Part shown: piece by piece, positions 37,471 through 47,205 of the stretch
How the letters are laid out: every line of letters begins with the position of its first letter
Position numbering within the stretch: position 1 is the stretch's first letter
From: [Clostridium] celerecrescens 18A
GTDB lineage: Bacteria > Bacillota > Clostridia > Lachnospirales > Lachnospiraceae
Assembly: GCF_002797975.1 (NCBI RefSeq)
Contig: NZ_PGET01000001.1
Location: forward strand, 310,001 to 374,000
Reading direction: 5' to 3'
Length of the DNA stretch: 64,000 bases
The notes under the pieces: model-generated
What the model saw: only the letters and a program-made list of their open reading frames with translations
What the model was told of the DNA's origin: nothing
The model's database searches: none
Translations under genes and position numbers: made by a program

Positions 37471-37974
37471 ATGGACTATTTAGTTGTATATACAAGTAAT
37501 ACTGGAAATACCCAGAAGGTAGCCATGAAAATTTTTAAAACCCTTCCTGGAAAATCCAAGGATATTGTCAGTCTGGAGGAACTTCATGGAGAAGAAGCGG
37601 ATACGTATTTTGTAGGTTTCTGGAATAACCGGGGAACCTGTAAAACAGAAGTGCTTGACTTTCTTTCGGATCTCCATGGCAAACGGGTTGCCTTGTTTGG
37701 AACCTGCGGGCTTTCCGGTAATAAAGAATATTTTAAACAGGTAGAAAAGCAGGTGGCTGTATTCCTGCCTGATGATAATGAATATCTTGGCTGTTTTATG
37801 TGCGGAGGAAAGATGGCTCCCCAGATTTTAGAAAAATACAGGCAAATGCAGGCGATTCACGACACTCCTCAGATCAGGGCCATGATATCCGCATATGAGG
37901 ATGGGATGCTGCATCCCAACGAACAGGATTTTAAGGATGCGGAAGAATTTGTAAAATCGCTCCTTAAGGAGTAA
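37471..37974 (+). CDS. Flavodoxin-like protein (BilS-type family)
   Basis: A 167-residue flavodoxin-fold protein. YTSNTGNTQKVA (about 7-18) is the FMN phosphate loop. VGFWNNRGTCKTE and ALFGTCGLSGNKEYF correspond to the ring-binding loops of a flavodoxin subfamily often annotated BilS. It probably shuttles electrons to an unknown reductase. No bilirubin reductase gene is next to it. It has a GGAGGC site and precedes ftsH by 22 bases, so the two may share a transcript. Confidence 0.72.
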   Translation: MDYLVVYTSNTGNTQKVAMKIFKTLPGKSKDIVSLEELHGEEADTYFVGFWNNRGTCKTEVLDFLSDLHGKRVALFGTCGLSGNKEYFKQVEKQVAVFLPDDNEYLGCFMCGGKMAPQILEKYRQMQAIHDTPQIRAMISAYEDGMLHPNEQDFKDAEEFVKSLLKE

Positions 37975-37995
37975 CAAAAGAGAAGGAGGAGTATT

Positions 37996-39870
37996 ATGGG
38001 TTTGAAAGATGATAATACACAAAAAAATCAGAAAAAACCGTTTATTTTTTATTATATCATTGTTTTATTAGTCATGATATTGTTTAATGCACTGACGGTT
38101 CCATGGATCCAGTCCAAATCCGTGACTGAGGTTCCATACAGCACCTTTCTGGAGATGGTGGACCAGGGGAAAGTCCAGGCAGTTGCAAAAACAGAAACAG
38201 AGATCCAGTTTAAATCCGATACCGGAAAGAAGGACTGGGAAGGCAAGCCGGTGTACGATGTATATAAGACCGGACTGTGGCCGGATGATACCCTTACCGA
38301 AAGGCTGTTAGCCCATGACGTTTCCTTTGAAAAGGCGATTGTAGAGCAGATGTCCCCCTTACTTTCCATTTTGCTCACCTGGATCATTCCCATTCTGATC
38401 TTTGTGTTCCTGGGGAATTTTTTATCCGGGCAGATACAAAAGAAGATGGGCGGCGGCAATGCCATGACCTTTGGAAAATCTAATCCGAAAATCTATGCGG
38501 AATCCGAGACCGGAAAGACCTTCCGGGATGTGGCGGGCCAGGAGGAGGCAAAGGAAGCTTTAAAGGAGATTGTGGATTTTCTTCATAATCCCCAGAAGTA
38601 TGCGGATATCGGCGCCTCCCTTCCAAAAGGCGCCCTGTTAGTAGGCCCTCCCGGAACCGGTAAGACACTCCTCGCCAGGGCAGTAGCAGGTGAAGCACAT
38701 GTACCGTTTTTCTCCATATCCGGTTCTGAATTCGTGGAAATGTTTGTAGGTATGGGTGCGGCAAAGGTCAGGGACTTATTTAAACAGGCCAATGAAAAAG
38801 CCCCCTGTATCGTATTCATCGATGAAATTGATACCATAGGCAAGAAACGTGACGGAGGCGGTTTTACAGGAAATGACGAACGGGAACAGACCTTAAACCA
38901 GCTCCTGGCTGAGATGGATGGATTTGACGGAAAAAAAGGTGTTGTCATATTGGCAGCCACCAACCGTCCGGATTCCCTTGATAAAGCCCTTTTAAGGCCG
39001 GGCCGGTTTGACCGCAGGATTCCTGTGGAGCTTCCTGATCTTAATGGCCGGGAGGCAATATTAAAGGTTCACGGCAAAAATGTCAAGCTTTCCGATGATG
39101 TGGATTTTCATGGAATAGCGCTTGCCACGGCCGGGTCCAGCGGTGCAGAGCTTGCCAATATTGTGAATGAGGCGGCGCTTAGGGCAGTCCGTTTGGGCAG
39201 AAAGACCGTAACTCAAAGAGACCTAGAGGAAAGCGTAGAGGTAGTGATCGCCGGATACCAGAAAAAGGACGCTTCTGTCAATTCCAGGGAAAGGAAAATC
39301 ATTGCTTATCATGAAGTAGGGCATGCGCTGGTCGCTGCCTGCCAGAATCATTCGGCACCTGTTCATAAGATCACCATTATTCCAAGAACTTCCGGCGCAC
39401 TCGGCTATACCATGCAGGTGGATGAAGAAGAACGCCACCTGCTGACAAAGGAGGCTGCCTTAAGCAAGATCGCCACCTTTACCGGAGGAAGGGCAGCAGA
39501 AGAGCTGATATTTGATACAGTCACCAGCGGTGCTTCCAATGATATCGAGCAGGCTACCAGAATTGCCAGGGCCATGGTGACCCGTTACGGCATGAGCGAT
39601 GAGTTTGATATGGTTGCCCTTGAGACTGTGACCAACCAGTATCTGGGCGGAGACACCACTCTTGCCTGTTCCCCTGAAACTGCAAAGCAGATCGATGATA
39701 CCGTAATCAGAATCGTAAAGGAACAGCATCAGAAGGCCTTTCATATTCTTAAGGAAAATGAGACAAAGCTGCATGAGATCGCAGAATATCTCCTGGAACG
39801 GGAAACCATAACAGGGGAAGAGTTTATGAGGATCGCAGGATTTGATACCGCCGGAACCCAGGAGAGCTAA
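37996..39870 (+). CDS. ftsH: ATP-dependent zinc metalloprotease FtsH
   Basis: A 624-residue membrane-bound AAA+ protease for quality control and regulatory proteolysis. Two transmembrane helices (about 16-33 and 122-141) flank a small extracytoplasmic domain. AAA module: Walker A GPPGTGKT (217-224), Walker B CIVFIDEID, second region of homology RPGRFDRR. Zinc site: HEVGH, with a downstream acidic third ligand region ATRIARAMVTRYGMSD. The family usually has HEAGH, so Val is a minor change. The ribosome site is AAGGAGGA. Confidence 0.93.
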   Translation: MGLKDDNTQKNQKKPFIFYYIIVLLVMILFNALTVPWIQSKSVTEVPYSTFLEMVDQGKVQAVAKTETEIQFKSDTGKKDWEGKPVYDVYKTGLWPDDTLTERLLAHDVSFEKAIVEQMSPLLSILLTWIIPILIFVFLGNFLSGQIQKKMGGGNAMTFGKSNPKIYAESETGKTFRDVAGQEEAKEALKEIVDFLHNPQKYADIGASLPKGALLVGPPGTGKTLLARAVAGEAHVPFFSISGSEFVEMFVGMGAAKVRDLFKQANEKAPCIVFIDEIDTIGKKRDGGGFTGNDEREQTLNQLLAEMDGFDGKKGVVILAATNRPDSLDKALLRPGRFDRRIPVELPDLNGREAILKVHGKNVKLSDDVDFHGIALATAGSSGAELANIVNEAALRAVRLGRKTVTQRDLEESVEVVIAGYQKKDASVNSRERKIIAYHEVGHALVAACQNHSAPVHKITIIPRTSGALGYTMQVDEEERHLLTKEAALSKIATFTGGRAAEELIFDTVTSGASNDIEQATRIARAMVTRYGMSDEFDMVALETVTNQYLGGDTTLACSPETAKQIDDTVIRIVKEQHQKAFHILKENETKLHEIAEYLLERETITGEEFMRIAGFDTAGTQES

Positions 39871-39957
39871 TCTTAAGTATGTGGCAGAGTGTCTGACATG
39901 ACAGTCGGCTATGAATGAATTAATTGTAAAAATGTTACAAAAAAAATGAAAATACGT

Positions 39958-39985
39958 TTTACATTTTGGTAAAATATGGTATAAT
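39958..39985 (+). promoter_or_regulatory. Promoter of the first chemoreceptor gene
   Basis: TTTACA (39958-39963), 16-bp spacer, TATAAT (39980-39985), about 40 bases before the start codon. Confidence 0.7.
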
Positions 39986-40023
39986 TCCCGTAAAGGTTGT
40001 AACTTACAGAGGGGGATTATGCA

Positions 40024-42213
40024 ATGAAGGTACAGTTTTTGAGAAAATGGAAAAATCGTGATTTAAGTAGCAAAGGGTTGTCCTGGTTAAAGAAGAAAGG
40101 GGCAGGGAAATATCAGCTTTCAACCAGGATTGCACTCATCGCAGGATTTATGCTGGTGGTCGTTTTTACGGCTTTGATCGGAGTTACCTCAAGAATGACA
40201 AAAAATGCCATGAAACAGTCCGCTTTCAGGGAATTAAAGACCCTGGCATCTGAAAACGGAAAGGTGATCCAGCAGACGCTTGATGAGGCAAGGCAGGTAT
40301 CAGACAATATTACGTATTATCTTGAGAATTCAGCGGCTAACCGAAAGGTTCTCCAGGGGCTGAGGATTAAGTCAGGCCCTTCGGCTGAACCGCTTTATAA
40401 GAGCCAGGTATTTGATAATATGACCCTGGACAGCTATGGTATGAGAATGGAGGATTATATGATGACGACCATCAAGTCCTCAGTTCTCTACTCCGAAGAT
40501 ATCGTAGGAGTCGGTATTCTGTTTGAGCAGTATGCCATGAGTTCTGCATCCAGAAGCTATGGCCTGTATGCCGGCAAGGATGGGACGGTTAAGGACTGCG
40601 GGCTGTACGAGGATTATTCAGCCGCGGATTATTTTGTAAAGGTGATGGAAGAAAAGGCTCAGGTCATTACACTTCCATATCAATCCAATGGAATGATGAT
40701 CATCACCATGGCGGTGCCTGTAATCGTCAATGACAGAGTGCTGTGCGTGGTTTCCATCGATGTAGATCTGGACCGTTTCAGCCAGATGAAAACGGCAGGT
40801 TCCTCCTATCCAAGCATGCAAACCTTCATATTAAATGAAACAGGAACTATTATTTCAGAAAGTACAGGCAGCGGTCTCGTGGGAACCAGTGTTTCTGATT
40901 TCGTGAACAGCGGGACGTGCAGAGAGAAGATAAATACTGGAATTGCCTCTGGCTCCGACTTTTATACCGTAGATCCAGGAAAAAAAGGAGATACTTATTA
41001 TTTCTTTGAACCAATCCAGTTAAATGGTTCCAGCTGGTATTCCGTCACAGCGGTGGAAGCGGGGGATATGAACCGGGAAGCAGACCGGATGTCTTCCATG
41101 ATGATCATTATTTCCATAATGGCCATGATCGTTATTCTCTTTATCATTGCATTTATCATAAGAAGGCAGTTAAAACCGATCCATAAGATTGTCGCGGCTG
41201 CCGGGCAGATCGCGGAAGGGGATTTAAGCGTTATTATAGATGTGGATTCCAACGATGAGATCGGCCTTGTTGCAGCTTCCTTTGAACGAATGACCGTGAA
41301 TTTAAAAGAGGTAATAGACCGCATCTCCTTTATGTTAAATGAAGTTGCGGATAATCATTTGGACTTAGACGTGGAACTGGGCCTTAAGGGGGACTTTTCC
41401 CAGCTTGAAAAAGCGGTAAAGCAGATCGTCTTGAATTTAAATTCGGTAATGAATGAAGTCAACCAGGCAGCTGCCCAGGTAGCAGTAAGCTCCGGACAGG
41501 TTGCAAGTGGTTCCCAGCTTTTAGCAAACGGTGCGGAGGAGCAGGAGAGAACCGTCGAAATGCTATCCGGTTCCATCAGCCAGGTTGCAGATAAAGTCAG
41601 ACGTCTGGCAGAAAAAGCCGGAGATGTATCCTTACAGGTTCAGATGACCGGTACGGAGGTGGTAAACTGTGACATGTCCATGCAGAACCTTTCCAGTGCC
41701 ATGAATGAGATTCATGTCTCCTCCGGTGAGATCGGAAAGATCATTAAGGTGATTGAAGATATTGCATTCCAGACCAATATCCTGGCATTAAATGCTGCAA
41801 TAGAGGCTGCAAGGGCAGGAGAGTCCGGAAGAGGTTTCGCTGTGGTTGCCGGTGAGGTCCGGAATCTGGCTGCGAAGAGCTCTGAAGCAGCGAAGAATAC
41901 CACTGCATTAATCAGGGATTCCATAAATGCTGTGGAAAAGGGCAACGAGATATTGGATGAAACGGTTCAGTCCATGATGAAAGTCCTGGAGGATTCCGCT
42001 ATGGCAGTGGATTCCGTGGATACCATTTCAACCATAGCCTCCCAGGAAGCAAGGGCAGTAGAGGATGTGACCAAGGAGCTTGGAAGGATCTCTTCTGTAG
42101 TTCAGAACAATGCCGCGGCTGCGGAAGAAAGTGCGGCTTCCAGTGAGGAACTATCCCAGCAGGCGCAGCTTTTGCGTGAACTGGTAAAGAGCTTCCGCTT
42201 AAGAGAAGAATAA
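40024..42213 (+). CDS. Methyl-accepting chemotaxis protein, dCache-type sensor
   Basis: A 729-residue chemoreceptor. An N-terminal helix (about 37-58) leads to a roughly 290-residue extracytoplasmic sensor of the Cache type (VDLDRFSQMKTAGSSYPSMQTFILNETGTIISES). A second helix follows at about 357-382, then HAMP (KPIHKIVAAAGQIAEGDLS) and a signalling hairpin whose tip is [19 protein letters not shown]. It passes signals to CheA/CheW, none of which lie in this window. The ligand is unknown. The C-terminus lacks an obvious CheR tether pentapeptide. Confidence 0.9.
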   Translation: MKVQFLRKWKNRDLSSKGLSWLKKKGAGKYQLSTRIALIAGFMLVVVFTALIGVTSRMTKNAMKQSAFRELKTLASENGKVIQQTLDEARQVSDNITYYLENSAANRKVLQGLRIKSGPSAEPLYKSQVFDNMTLDSYGMRMEDYMMTTIKSSVLYSEDIVGVGILFEQYAMSSASRSYGLYAGKDGTVKDCGLYEDYSAADYFVKVMEEKAQVITLPYQSNGMMIITMAVPVIVNDRVLCVVSIDVDLDRFSQMKTAGSSYPSMQTFILNETGTIISESTGSGLVGTSVSDFVNSGTCREKINTGIASGSDFYTVDPGKKGDTYYFFEPIQLNGSSWYSVTAVEAGDMNREADRMSSMMIIISIMAMIVILFIIAFIIRRQLKPIHKIVAAAGQIAEGDLSVIIDVDSNDEIGLVAASFERMTVNLKEVIDRISFMLNEVADNHLDLDVELGLKGDFSQLEKAVKQIVLNLNSVMNEVNQAAAQVAVSSGQVASGSQLLANGAEEQERTVEMLSGSISQVADKVRRLAEKAGDVSLQVQMTGTEVVNCDMSMQNLSSAMNEIHVSSGEIGKIIKVIEDIAFQTNILALNAAIEAARAGESGRGFAVVAGEVRNLAAKSSEAAKNTTALIRDSINAVEKGNEILDETVQSMMKVLEDSAMAVDSVDTISTIASQEARAVEDVTKELGRISSVVQNNAAAAEESAASSEELSQQAQLLRELVKSFRLREE

Positions 42214-42246
42214 AAGATACATAATGAATTTCATAAAGGATCGTGG

Positions 42247-42288
42247 AAACAGAGTTAAATCGATAGATATTTAACTCTGTTTCTTTTT
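42247..42288 (+). terminator. Intrinsic terminator after the chemoreceptor gene
   Basis: Perfect 14-bp arms AAACAGAGTTAAAT (42247-42260) / ATTTAACTCTGTTT (42269-42282), 8-nt loop, then CTTTTT. Confidence 0.92.
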
Positions 42289-42432
42289 GTGCAGACATAC
42301 AAAAATTATATAATATTCGAATTAAGGCAAAAAAATATTTTATGATAATATTATAAAAATGAATATAAATTCTAAATAATTATATACAATTTGAAAATTA
42401 ACAATTAATATATAAAAATATGTTAAAAAGCA

Positions 42433-42461
42433 TTGACAAAATAAGGCTTGTATATTATAAT
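42433..42461 (+). promoter_or_regulatory. Consensus sigma-A promoter driving a non-coding transcript
   Basis: TTGACA (42433-42438), 17-bp spacer, TATAAT (42456-42461): an exact match to consensus in both boxes and spacing. No protein gene follows on this strand before a strong terminator. Confidence 0.85.
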
Positions 42462-42467
42462 AAAGCC

Positions 42468-42926
42468 ATAACAAAAAGAATTTAAATAAAGAAAGTCAAA
42501 TCTAAAAGAAGGAGGTACAGTCCACCAGAAAGAGCAGACACGCTTCATTTATATAATATATGAGGCAAAAGAAAAACCAATCTGCCGATGTTAAAAGCCA
42601 ATCTTTGAAGCAATGATTAATCATTCATAAAAAAGAGAGAATTCATGAGAAGGAAAGACTGTATTAGATTCAAATGGTCCAACTTAAGAAATTTTAGGAC
42701 ACATAAGGAGAGAAACAGTTAGTAAAAGAGTGAAGCCCATGAATCTGGTGTATAACAACGGGGAGCGGAAAAATTAACATAGATCATGCTGAAGATCGTG
42801 TACTATGTACAAAGAAACAGACATGAGAGAGAAACGAGGTATCAAGACCAATGGATTTAGTAATATAGAAACGGATATCGATGGTATGAAACTTAAATCG
42901 GTATCCGTTTCTATCTGTTTTTTATT
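42468..42926 (+). ncRNA. Candidate non-coding RNA of about 460 nt
   Basis: This stretch lies between a perfect consensus promoter and a strong terminator and has no convincing coding sequence. It contains several Shine-Dalgarno-like runs, including AGAAGGAGGT near 42508, without a start codon at the right distance. The best small frames are a 25-codon basic one (42645-42722) and a 12-codon one near 42739. Purine-rich motifs recur (GGAGAGAAAC, GAGAGAAACG). I do not recognise a known RNA family. A decayed gene or a transcript of small peptides remains possible. Confidence 0.5.
42865..42926 (+). terminator. Strong terminator of the candidate ncRNA
   Basis: ATAGAAACGGATATCGAT (42865-42882) pairs with ATCGGTATCCGTTTCTAT (42897-42914) with one mismatch, followed by CTGTTTTTTATT. 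It could also end the minus-strand direction poorly, as there is no A-rich mirror. Confidence 0.9.
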
Positions 42927-42959
42927 AAGGCTATGTTTGAGAAACATGCTTCGCCTTTA

Positions 42960-43868
42960 TTAATAGACCCCTTCCAAATCAAAAGGCGGCGTGTATTCTT
43001 CTTTAGCACTGCTTTTTTCCTGCATAAATCCCTGATCCAATCCAAGTCTGATAGCTTCATCAACCACTTTTCCATATTCATAAGAAGTAATTCTCCGGTT
43101 GATCTCCGGAAAACTTTCGCTCCGGTAGAATGGGGTATACTGGCTCAAAAGACTGATGTAATACATTCCTTCCGGAAGTTCATCCTTCATCCAGTGAAGC
43201 AGGCGGATGGAATCTTCCTTCGCGCCCGGAAGTACCATATGGCGTATGATGACCCCCTTTTTCATAAGGACCCCATCGGAATCAAACTGGGGAGCCCCGG
43301 TCTGGCGGATCATCTGTTTTATGGCCTTTGAGGCTGCATCAAAATAATCAGAAGCTTTGCTGTAGCGTGAGGAACGTTCAGAACTGAAATATTTTAAATC
43401 AGGAAGCCACACATCGATGTATGAAGCCAGCTCCTTTATGATATCTTCTGATTCATATCCACCGCAATTATAAACCACAGGAATTAAAAGCTTTGGTTTT
43501 ATTAGATCCAGGGCCTTTAAAACAGAGGGGAGATACTGGGTGGCTGTGACCAGATTAATGTTGTGGGCGCCTTCCTCCTGAAGCCTTATGAAAATCCGGG
43601 CAAGCTCACTGCTTGTAATTTCCTTTCCGAAATTCTCCTGGCTGATGGTATAATTCTGACAAAAGCAGCAGCCCAGGGTACAGCCGGAAAAAAATACGGT
43701 ACCGCTTCCCCGGCTTCCGCTGATGCAGGGCTCTTCCCAGTGGTGGAGTGCAGCCCGGGCTGCTTTTATGGTATCGCCGCAACCGCAAAACCCGGTACTC
43801 TCGTGGCGGTTTACCCCGCAGTTTCTGGGGCAGAGGCTGCAGGATTCATAGATATGGTCAAGGTTCAT
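42960..43868 (-). CDS. Radical SAM protein, PflX/COG1313 type
   Basis: A 302-residue radical SAM enzyme resembling pyruvate formate-lyase activators. The SAM cluster motif CxxxCxxC is Cys63-Cys67-Cys70 in CTLGCCFC. The N-terminus has a further cysteine set, CSLCPRNCGVNR and GFCGC (residues 10-30), characteristic of the PflX group. The start at 43868 is chosen because AGGAG lies just before it; an ATG 30 bases earlier lies upstream of that site. Substrate is unknown and no glycyl-radical enzyme is adjacent. Confidence 0.82.
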   Translation of the reverse strand: MNLDHIYESCSLCPRNCGVNRHESTGFCGCGDTIKAARAALHHWEEPCISGSRGSGTVFFSGCTLGCCFCQNYTISQENFGKEITSSELARIFIRLQEEGAHNINLVTATQYLPSVLKALDLIKPKLLIPVVYNCGGYESEDIIKELASYIDVWLPDLKYFSSERSSRYSKASDYFDAASKAIKQMIRQTGAPQFDSDGVLMKKGVIIRHMVLPGAKEDSIRLLHWMKDELPEGMYYISLLSQYTPFYRSESFPEINRRITSYEYGKVVDEAIRLGLDQGFMQEKSSAKEEYTPPFDLEGVY

Positions 43869-43972
43869 TTGAGAAACTCCTAATATTGACAAAGTCACTT
43901 TTGTGCATTAATATATTAAACAATATACGGAAAAATTGCAAGACAAAGATGAGATACAAAGGAACGGTGCCA

Positions 43973-44680
43973 ATGAATAAAAAGAAAAAGCTTGCTGCTC
44001 TTTGCTATGCATTTCCCAGGACAATGCCGGTGATGGCCGGTTATCTGGTTTTAGGAGCAGCATATGGGATACTTATGAATGTCAATGGGTATGGGATCTG
44101 GTGGGCCTTGCTCATCAGTGTATTTGTCTATGCCGGAAGCCTGCAGTACCTTGGGATCACATTTTTTGTGGCGGCAGTGAATCCATGGTACGCCTTTTTT
44201 ATGTCCTTAATGCTCAATGCCAGACATTTGTTTTACGGACTTTCCATGCTGGACAAATATAAGGATGCAGGAAGGCTAAAGCCCTATCTGATATTTTCAC
44301 TGACAGATGAAACATTTTCCGTTCTGTGTAATGAGGAGCCGCCCGAAGGACTTCCAAAATACTGGGTGTATTTTTTTGTGTCCATCCTGGATCAGCTTTA
44401 CTGGGTGACAGGAGCTGTGATCGGTGCATTAGCCGGAACCATGATAACCTTTAGCACGGCTGGAATGGACTTTGCACTGACAGCTCTCTTTGTGGTGATC
44501 TTTATCGACCAATGGAAATCAGGAAAAGGACACCAGGCCGCCTGTGTAGGCGTGTGTTCCTCTGCACTCTGCGTGGCGGCCTTTGGCCAGAGTGTTTTCA
44601 TTGTTCCGGCCATGATCCTCATTCTTATCATTATTACAGCAGGTTATTTTATGGAAAAGAAAAAGGAGGAACAGTCTTGA
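43973..44680 (+). CDS. azlC: Branched-chain amino acid exporter large subunit, AzlC family
   Basis: A 235-residue polytopic membrane protein. [35 protein letters not shown] and [13 protein letters not shown] are AzlC hallmarks. It forms an efflux pair with the overlapping AzlD gene. The start at 43973 has AAAGGAACGG upstream. It is divergent from the radical SAM gene across about 100 bases. Confidence 0.9.
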   Translation: MNKKKKLAALCYAFPRTMPVMAGYLVLGAAYGILMNVNGYGIWWALLISVFVYAGSLQYLGITFFVAAVNPWYAFFMSLMLNARHLFYGLSMLDKYKDAGRLKPYLIFSLTDETFSVLCNEEPPEGLPKYWVYFFVSILDQLYWVTGAVIGALAGTMITFSTAGMDFALTALFVVIFIDQWKSGKGHQAACVGVCSSALCVAAFGQSVFIVPAMILILIIITAGYFMEKKKEEQS

Positions 44681-45012
44681 ACGAGAATATAGCAGTTTAC
44701 AGCCTGATCGCAGGAGCCATGGTGCTTGCTACCGTGATCACCCGTTTTCTTCCCTTCCTTTTGTTTCCGGCAGGGAAAGAGACTCCCAAATACATTCTCT
44801 ATCTTGGGCGGACTCTTCCATATGCCACCATTGGGCTTTTGGTGGTCTACTGTTTAAGAGGACTTCAATTCCTTTCTTATCCTCATGGACTTCCAGAGCT
44901 TATCTCCATTGGCGCCATTACAGGGCTTCATTTGTGGAAGGGAAATTCCCTGTTAAGCATTGGTGCAGGAACGATTCTATATATGGTACTCATTCAGGGT
45001 GTATTCCGCTAA
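44677..45012 (+). CDS. azlD: Branched-chain amino acid exporter small subunit, AzlD family
   Basis: A 111-residue membrane protein with three to four helices; the conserved segment is [12 protein letters not shown] and [17 protein letters not shown]. The start is TTG at 44677, overlapping the azlC stop by 4 bases and preceded by AAAAGGAGGA. A non-AUG start with overlap suggests translational coupling. Confidence 0.88.
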   Translation: MNENIAVYSLIAGAMVLATVITRFLPFLLFPAGKETPKYILYLGRTLPYATIGLLVVYCLRGLQFLSYPHGLPELISIGAITGLHLWKGNSLLSIGAGTILYMVLIQGVFR

Positions 45013-45029
45013 TGTAACATGAGGCGGTA

Positions 45030-45908
45030 TCAATACCCTTTTGGCAGAACGGCCTGCTCCCGGAATTCTTTGGGGGAAAGGCCGAATTCTTTTTTAAAGG
45101 CCCTGTAAAAGCTGGTATAGTCCGAAAATCCGTACTGATGGTACAGCTCTCCAAATGGAATGCCGGAAAGGATACCGTTTTTACTGGCCTGCAGCCGTTT
45201 TTTCAGGATGTACTGGTGAAGGGAAATCCCCATGTTATCTTTAAATACATGGGAAATGTGATATTTGCTGGTATAAAAAAAGGATGCCAGATGGTCCAGG
45301 GACAGATTTTCTCCCAGATGGTTGTTAATATAATCACAAAGGTTTAGATAAAGCACGTTTTCATACGCAGCAGGTACCTGATGGAGCATATCATAAGTGA
45401 TCCGGTTCAACAGGAGCATAAAGGAATGGATCTGCAGCTCTGAATTTAACTTATGGAATGCCTTATTTCCGTGGATTTCTTCCAAAAGGTCCAGGAGACG
45501 ACCCTGAATATTCTGAAATGTGACAAAATCCCTGCGGAAATGGTAATGTTTGTTCTCTGATACATAACGAAAACTGTATGAAAAGTCTTCGGACCAGGAA
45601 CACATAGTCTCATAATAGTTCCGGCTGATCCAGAGAACAATCCGCTGATAGGTATTTCCGGTGGAATGGAATATGGGGTGGTGCTTTACCTCGGGAGGAA
45701 TGAGTAAGTAATCCCCGTACTGCAAAGAATACTGTTTCCCTTCCACATCATATGTCACATCTCCGTTCAGGAAAAAATACACTTCATAATAGGAATGGCT
45801 GTGGTCCACTACATGATTCAAGTCCAGATCTTTATAAAAAAATACTTCAAACTCCCCTGAATTCATATACTGCCGCTCATTAAAGCCGGTGGACAATTCT
45901 TTTCTCAT
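45030..45908 (-). CDS. AraC family regulator with cupin sensor domain
   Basis: A 292-residue regulator. The N-terminal cupin (about 18-100; DHSHSYYEVYFFLNGDVTYD, LLIPPEVKHHP) would bind a sugar-type ligand. The C-terminal double helix-turn-helix (about 185-285) shows LDHLASFFYTSKYHISHVFK and the AraC signature YGFSDYTSFYRAFKKEFG. It is divergent from uxuA, so it is a candidate regulator of the hexuronate genes; that link is positional. Confidence 0.88.
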   Translation of the reverse strand: MRKELSTGFNERQYMNSGEFEVFFYKDLDLNHVVDHSHSYYEVYFFLNGDVTYDVEGKQYSLQYGDYLLIPPEVKHHPIFHSTGNTYQRIVLWISRNYYETMCSWSEDFSYSFRYVSENKHYHFRRDFVTFQNIQGRLLDLLEEIHGNKAFHKLNSELQIHSFMLLLNRITYDMLHQVPAAYENVLYLNLCDYINNHLGENLSLDHLASFFYTSKYHISHVFKDNMGISLHQYILKKRLQASKNGILSGIPFGELYHQYGFSDYTSFYRAFKKEFGLSPKEFREQAVLPKGY

Positions 45909-46133
45909 TTGATAATCCTCTTTCCTGTCTTTCTCATGCCTTTATCATCGTATCGAAAGTAAAGAGCAATTTCGATAATCAGATGGACGGTTTCAATTGT
46001 ATTATAGGCCATGACCGCAAGTTTTGCAATGTGAACGGCAAATAAATCCATGGTAATAATTCGGCATTTTGTTTATACTGAGTCCACAAGGTAGGAAAAG
46101 AAACTTATTATAGGATTGCTAAGGAGGTATTTT

Positions 46134-47189
46134 ATGAAATTATCATTCAGATGGTACGGAGACGACGACAAAGTAACCTTACAGAACATCCGCCAGATTC
46201 CAGGCATGTATTCCATTGTAACGGCAGTTTATGATGTACCCGTTGGGGAAGTGTGGGGCAGAGAAAGCATTGCCCACTTAAAAGAGGAAACAGAAAAAGC
46301 AGGACTTGCCTTTGAAGTGATTGAGAGCATTCCGGTTCATGAGGATATTAAATTAGGAAAGCCAACCAGAGACAAGTATATTGCAAATTATTGCGAGAAC
46401 ATCAGGCGGGTAGCGGAAGCAGGGATCAAGTGCATCTGCTATAACTTCATGCCGGTGTTTGACTGGACCAGGACCCAGCTGGATCATGTGCTGGAGGATG
46501 GCTCTACCTCTCTGGTTTATTATCAGGATCAGGTGGACAAGGTAAATCCTCTGGAGAGCGAAAGCGACTTAACCCTTCCTGGATGGGATTCCAGCTACAC
46601 AAGAGATGAGCTTAAGCAGATTGTAAGCGAGTACAATTCCATGTCAGAGGATGACCTTTGGGATAATTTAAAATATTTCTTAGAGGCGATCATTCCTGTT
46701 GCAGCGGAATGCGGCGTGAATATGGCGATCCATGAGGATGACCCATGCTGGAGCATCTTTGGACTTCCAAGAATCATTACCTGCGAGGAGAACTTAGACC
46801 GTTTCTTAAAGCTTGTGGATGATAAGCACAATGGCATCACCCTCTGTACCGGCTCCTTAGGCTGCTCCAATAAAAATGACGTAGTGAAGATGGCAGCCAA
46901 ATATGCAGCTATGGGACGAATTCACTTTGTTCATGCAAGAAATGTGGCTATTCTGGAAGATAACCAGGGCTTTGAAGAGCGTGCTCATTTATCAACCTGC
47001 GGTTCCCTGGACATGTTTGCCATCTTAAAAGCTCTTCATGACAATGGTTTTGACGGCTATATGCGTCCGGACCACGGCCGTATGATCTGGGGTGAAACAG
47101 GCAGAGCCGGTTACGGACTTTATGACCGGGCACTTGGCGCAACCTATTTAAACGGTCTTTGGGAAGCGATTGAAAAAACGAGCAAATAG
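46134..47189 (+). CDS. uxuA: Mannonate dehydratase
   Basis: A 351-residue UxuA converting D-mannonate to 2-keto-3-deoxygluconate in glucuronate breakdown. Family segments: [61 protein letters not shown] and [13 protein letters not shown], which hold metal and substrate residues. The start at 46134 has AAGGAGGTA upstream. It is 16 bases ahead of the SDR gene. Confidence 0.94.
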   Translation: MKLSFRWYGDDDKVTLQNIRQIPGMYSIVTAVYDVPVGEVWGRESIAHLKEETEKAGLAFEVIESIPVHEDIKLGKPTRDKYIANYCENIRRVAEAGIKCICYNFMPVFDWTRTQLDHVLEDGSTSLVYYQDQVDKVNPLESESDLTLPGWDSSYTRDELKQIVSEYNSMSEDDLWDNLKYFLEAIIPVAAECGVNMAIHEDDPCWSIFGLPRIITCEENLDRFLKLVDDKHNGITLCTGSLGCSNKNDVVKMAAKYAAMGRIHFVHARNVAILEDNQGFEERAHLSTCGSLDMFAILKALHDNGFDGYMRPDHGRMIWGETGRAGYGLYDRALGATYLNGLWEAIEKTSK

Positions 47190-47205
47190 GAAAGAGGAAA
47201 ATCAT

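Noticed and set aside
42645..42722. 25-codon basic peptide inside the candidate ncRNA
   Set aside because: Only a weak ribosome site and no family resemblance; kept as a possibility but not called as a gene.
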